This document shows, piece by piece, positions 60,180 to 64,000 of a stretch of DNA of 64,000 nt (within the stretch, counting starts at the first letter, position 1; each line of letters opens with the position of its first letter). Origin of the DNA: Mactra quadrangularis (Eukaryota > Mollusca > Bivalvia > Venerida > Mactridae); assembly GCA_025267735.1 (NCBI GenBank), contig CM046309.1, forward strand, positions 59,585,319-59,649,318, given 5' to 3'. Below the pieces are notes generated by a model, which ran no database searches, had not been told where the DNA came from, and saw only the letters and a list, made by a program, of their open reading frames with translations. The position numbers and the translations under genes were made by a program.

Positions 60180-61319
60180 TGTGTCCCGTGCTTAACCCCG
60201 CTTAAATCAAGCGAGCCAGGCCGATATCAGCGACAATCCGCGTAGACCCCAGTAACGGACCCGCAAAGCCCGATGAAGCCCCGGCCGAGTACCCAGCCGA
60301 TGTTCCCCCGTTGATCCAAGCCGCCTGCCGCTGGTTCAAGCGCGGCCAAGGGCCCAGCCGAGGTTTACCCGCTGAAAGAGGCCGTGCTCCGCTGATTCAA
60401 TTGCGGCCAAGGGCCCAGCCGATGTTTCCCCGCTGAAACAAGCCGTCTGATGCTGATTCAAGCGCCCCTGGCTTGCAGCCGAGGTAAACCCTGGTGTCCC
60501 GTCCTTGCCTCCGCTGAAATCAAACGCGCCAGACCGATATCGGTAGCAGGCCGCATAGACCCTTGTTAAAGGCCCACGGAGCCAGATAAAGCCCCGGCAG
60601 AGTGCCCAGCCGAGGTTTCCCCGCTGATCGAAGCCGCCTGTCTTTGATTTAAGCACGGCCAAGGGCCCATCCGAGGTTTCCCCGCTTGAATAAGCCGTCC
60701 GCCGCGGATTCAAGAGCGCCTGGCGCTGATTCAACGCGGCCAAGGGCCCAGCCGAGGTTTCCCCGCTGATCCAAGCCGTCCGCCGCTGATTCAAGCGCTG
60801 CCAAGGGCCAAGCTGGGCTTTCCCCGCTGAAACAAGCCGTGCTCCGCTGATTCAAGCGCGGCCAAGGATCCAGCCGAGGTATCCCCGCTGAAACAAGCCG
60901 TCCGCCGCTGATTCAAGCGCGGCCGAATGCCCAGCCGGGTTTTCCCCGCTGAAACAAGCCGTGCTCCGCTGATTCAAGCGCGACCAAGGCCCCAGCCGAT
61001 GTTTCCCCGCCAAATCAAGCCGTCCGCCGCTGATTCAAGCGCGCCTGGCTTGCAGCCGAGGAAAACCCCGGTGTCCCTTGCTTGCCTCAGCTGAAATCAA
61101 GCCAGACAGGCGCGTATCATCGGCAGGCCGCGTAGACCCCGGTAGAAGCCCGCAGAGCCCGCTAAAGCCCCGACCGGGTGCCCAGCCGAGGTTCCCCCGC
61201 TTATCCAAGCCGCCTGCCGCTGATTCTAGCGCCGCCCAGGGCACAGCCGAGGTTTCCTCGCTGAAACAAGCCGTGATCCGCTGATTCAAGCGCGGCCTAG
61301 TGCCCAGTATAGGCTTCGC
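60180..61319 (-). repeat. GC-rich repeat block, inner, right side only
   Basis: This is the inverse orientation of the ~60 bp GC-rich repeat, about 1.1 kb, containing two copies of the GGTGTCCC..GCTTGCCTC insert. There is no counterpart next to the loop on the left arm. It was either lost there or gained here. Confidence 0.88.
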
Positions 61320-62095
61320 ATCATTATTGTTAATGAATGTCGAACATCAAGCTGGTTCGATATTGAACTTTAGAACTACTTTCTGACTATTATTAATGAA
61401 TGTCGAACGATGACCTGGTTCGATATTCAACCGCAGAACAAAATTCGGATTATTATCAATGAATATCGAACGTCGAGCTGGTTCGATATTCAACATCAGA
61501 ACTACATTCGGACTATTATTAATGAATGTCGAACGTCGAACTGGTTCGATATTCAACCTCAGAACTGCATTCGCATTATTATCATGAATGAATGTCGAAC
61601 GTCGAGCTGGTTCGATATTCAACCTCAGAACTACATTCGGACTATTATTAATGAATGTCGAACGTCGAGCTGGTTCGATATTCAAACTCAAAACTACATT
61701 CGGACTATCTTTTATGAATGTCGAACGTCGAGCTGGTTCGATATTCAATCTCAGAACTACATTCGCATCATTATCATTAATGAATGTCGAACGTCGAACT
61801 GGTTCGATATTCAAACTCAAAACTACATTCGGACTATCTTTTATGAATGTCGAACGTCGAGCTGGTTCGATATTCAATCTCAGAACTACATTCGCATCAT
61901 TATCATTAATGAATGTCGAACGTCGAACTGGTTCGATATTCAACCTCAGAACTACATTCGCATTAGTATTATTAATGAATGTCGAACGTCGAGCTGGTTC
62001 GATATTCAACCTCAGAACTACATTCGGACTATTATTAATGAATGTCGAACGTCGAGCTGGTTCGATATTCAACTTCAGAACTACATTCGCATCAA
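61320..62095 (-). repeat. 63 bp satellite, right arm inner block
   Basis: Inverse orientation of the left inner block. A ~120 bp pair of monomers is duplicated locally (61650-61780 and 61780-61900). Confidence 0.9.
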
Positions 62096-62708
62096 CGTCG
62101 AGCAGAGCCCAGCCGAGATTCCCCGCTGATCCAAGCCGCCTGCCGCTGATTCCAGCGCCGCCCAGGGCCCAGCCGAGGTTCCCCCGCTGAAACAGGCCGT
62201 GCTCCGCTGATTCAAGCGCGGCCAAGGGTCCAGCTGAGGTTTCCCCGCTGAAACAAGCAGTCCGCCGCTGATTCAAGCGCGGCCGAATGTCTAGCCGGGC
62301 TTTCCCCGCTTAAACAAGCCGTGCTCCGCTGATTCAAGTGCGACCAAGGGCCCAGCCGATGTTTCCCCGCCGAATCAAGCCGTCCGTCGCTGATACAAGC
62401 GCGCCTGGCTTGCAGCCGAGGTAAACCCCGGTGTCCCTTGCTTGCCTCCGCTTAAATCAAGCCAACCAGGCAGGTATTAGCGGCAGGGAGCGTAGACCCC
62501 GGTAGAAGGCCCACAGAGTCCACAGAGCCAGCTGAAGCCCCGTCCGAGTGCCCAGCCGAGGTTCCCCCGCTGATCCAAGCCGCATGCCGCTGATTCCAGC
62601 GCCGCCCAGGGCCAAGCCGAGGTATTCCCCGCAGAAACAGGCCGTGCTCCACTGATTCAAGCGCGGCCAAGGGCCCAATCGAGGTATCCCCGCTGAAACA
62701 AGTCGTCC
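62096..62708 (-). repeat. GC-rich cassette, right arm
   Basis: This is a near-identical inverted copy of 57831-58444, with only scattered substitutions, including both junctions and the nonrepeat insert. Confidence 0.92.
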
Positions 62709-64000
62709 GAACGTCAGACTGGTTTGATATTCAACCACAGAACTACATTCGGACTATTATTAATGAATGTCGAACGTCGAGTTGGTTCGATATTCAACCT
62801 CAGAACTACATTCGGACTATTATTAATGAATGTCGAACGTCGAGCTGGTTCGATATTCAATCTCAGAACTACATTAGCATCAAAATCATTAATGAATGTC
62901 GAACGTCGAACTGGTTCGATATTCAACCTTAGAACTACATTCGGACTATTATTAATGAATGTCGAACGTCGAGCTGGTTCGATATTCAACCTCAAAACTA
63001 CATTCGGACTATTATTAATGAATGTCGAACGTCGAACTGGTTCGATATTCAACATCAGAACTACATTCGGACTATTATTAATGAATGTCGAACGTCGAGC
63101 TGGTTCGATATTCAACTTCAGAACTACATTCAGACTTTTATTAATGAATGTCGAACGTCGAGCTGGTTCGATATTGAACTTCAGAACTACTTTCTGACTA
63201 TTATTAATGAATGTCGAACGATGACCTGGTTCGATATTCAACCGCAGAACAAAATTCGGATTATTATCAATGAATATCGAACGTCGAGCTGGTTCGATAT
63301 TCAACATCAGAACTACATTCGGACTATTATTAATGAATGTCGAACGTCGAACTGGTTCGATATTCAACCTCAGAACTGCATTCGCATTATTATCATGAAT
63401 GAATGTCGAACGTCGAACTGGTTCGATATTCAACCTCAGAACTACATTCGGACTAATATCAATGAATGTCGAACGTCGAGCTGGTTCGATATTCAACTTC
63501 AGAACTACATTCGGGCTATAATAAATGAATGTCGAACGTCGAGCTGGTTCGATATTCAACCGCAGAACAAAATTCGGATTATTATCAATGAATATCGAAC
63601 GTCGAGCTGGTTCGATATTCAACATCAGAACTACATTCGGACTATTATTAATGAATGTCGAACGTCGAACTGGTTCGATATTCAACCTCAGAACTGCATT
63701 CGCATTATTATCATGAATGAATGTCGAACGTCGAACTGGTTCGATATTCAACCTCAGAACTACATTCGGACTATTATTAATGAATGTCGAACGTCGAACC
63801 TGTTCGATATTCAACTTCAGAACTACATTCGGGCTATAATAAATGAATGTCGAACGTCGAGCTGGTTCGATATTCAACCTCAGAACTACATTCGGACTAT
63901 TATTAATGAATGTCGAACGTCGAGCTGGTTCGATATTCAAACTCAAAACTACATTCGGACTATCTTTTATGAATGTCGAACGTCGAGCTGGTTCGATATT
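62709..64000 (-). repeat. 63 bp satellite, right arm outer block
   Basis: About twenty monomers in inverse orientation continue to the window edge. A block at about 63190-63410 matches 61385-61600 closely and recurs again at about 63540-63740, so multi-monomer blocks are being copied within the arm. Confidence 0.92.

Larger units (their letters stand above)
56226..64000. mobile_element. Giant foldback element 2 (right end cut by window)
   Basis: The left arm (56226-59140) and right arm (61320-64000+) are inverted copies made of a 63 bp satellite with an embedded GC-rich cassette. The cassette junctions match base for base: GTCTGACGTTCGGACGACTT at about 57825 against its complement near 62710, and GCTCTGCTCGACGTTGATGC near 58435 against its complement near 62090. 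The loop is 59141-61319. The overall design matches foldback 1, with an unrelated satellite. No transposase was seen. The far terminus lies outside the window, so ends and target duplication cannot be judged. Confidence 0.75.

Overview
The window looks like non-model metazoan DNA, most probably from a mollusc and plausibly a bivalve. It is AT-rich and intron-containing. tRNA-derived SINEs with target-site duplications, many short inverted-repeat transposons and several classes of tandem satellite fill most of it. Few host genes can be supported. Lineage and family names come from recognising sequence style, not from a database search.

Layout: 1-1955 is repeat-rich flank. 1956-15095 is a 13.1 kb giant inverted repeat (foldback element 1). 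Its two arms are tandem arrays of a ~98 bp satellite in opposite orientation, and its terminal ~230 bp are near-perfect inverted copies. A 1.2 kb loop between the arms holds a possible two-exon microgene and a SINE. The left arm also carries three apparently identical 1373 bp higher-order copies. 15096-19764 is a graveyard of small transposons, including MITEs with TTAA (piggyBac-type) and TAA (Harbinger-type) target duplications.

19765-45390 is a three-unit, same-orientation segmental duplication. Each unit carries one intact minus-strand gene (22397-22861, 34295-34744, 43294-43758) for a 149-154 residue protein. The protein has an H...NC signature resembling permuted NlpC/P60 or LRAT/H-rev107-type enzymes and a C-terminal CaaX prenylation box (CAIL, CVIM, CVIL). 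I regard this as the most interesting protein family here. The units differ by datable insertions: a TA-flanked mariner-type element and a 2.6 kb inverted-repeat element only in unit A, and 27 bp minisatellites of 63 and 105 monomers in units B and C.

45391-54777 is repeat-rich intergenic DNA with an ~860 bp AAT/GAT microsatellite, several MITEs and SINEs, and a 62 bp tandem repeat. 54778-55929 holds two well-spliced plus-strand exons of an amino acid transporter of the Aa_trans (SLC32/36/38-like) family. From about 56226 to the window end a second giant inverted repeat (foldback element 2) begins. It is built of a 63 bp AT-rich satellite alternating with a GC-rich ~60 bp repeat cassette. It lies in or directly after the next intron of the transporter gene and runs off the window.

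Most long open frames come from satellites whose period is a multiple of three and should not be annotated as proteins. All statements of similarity between copies were made by eye.
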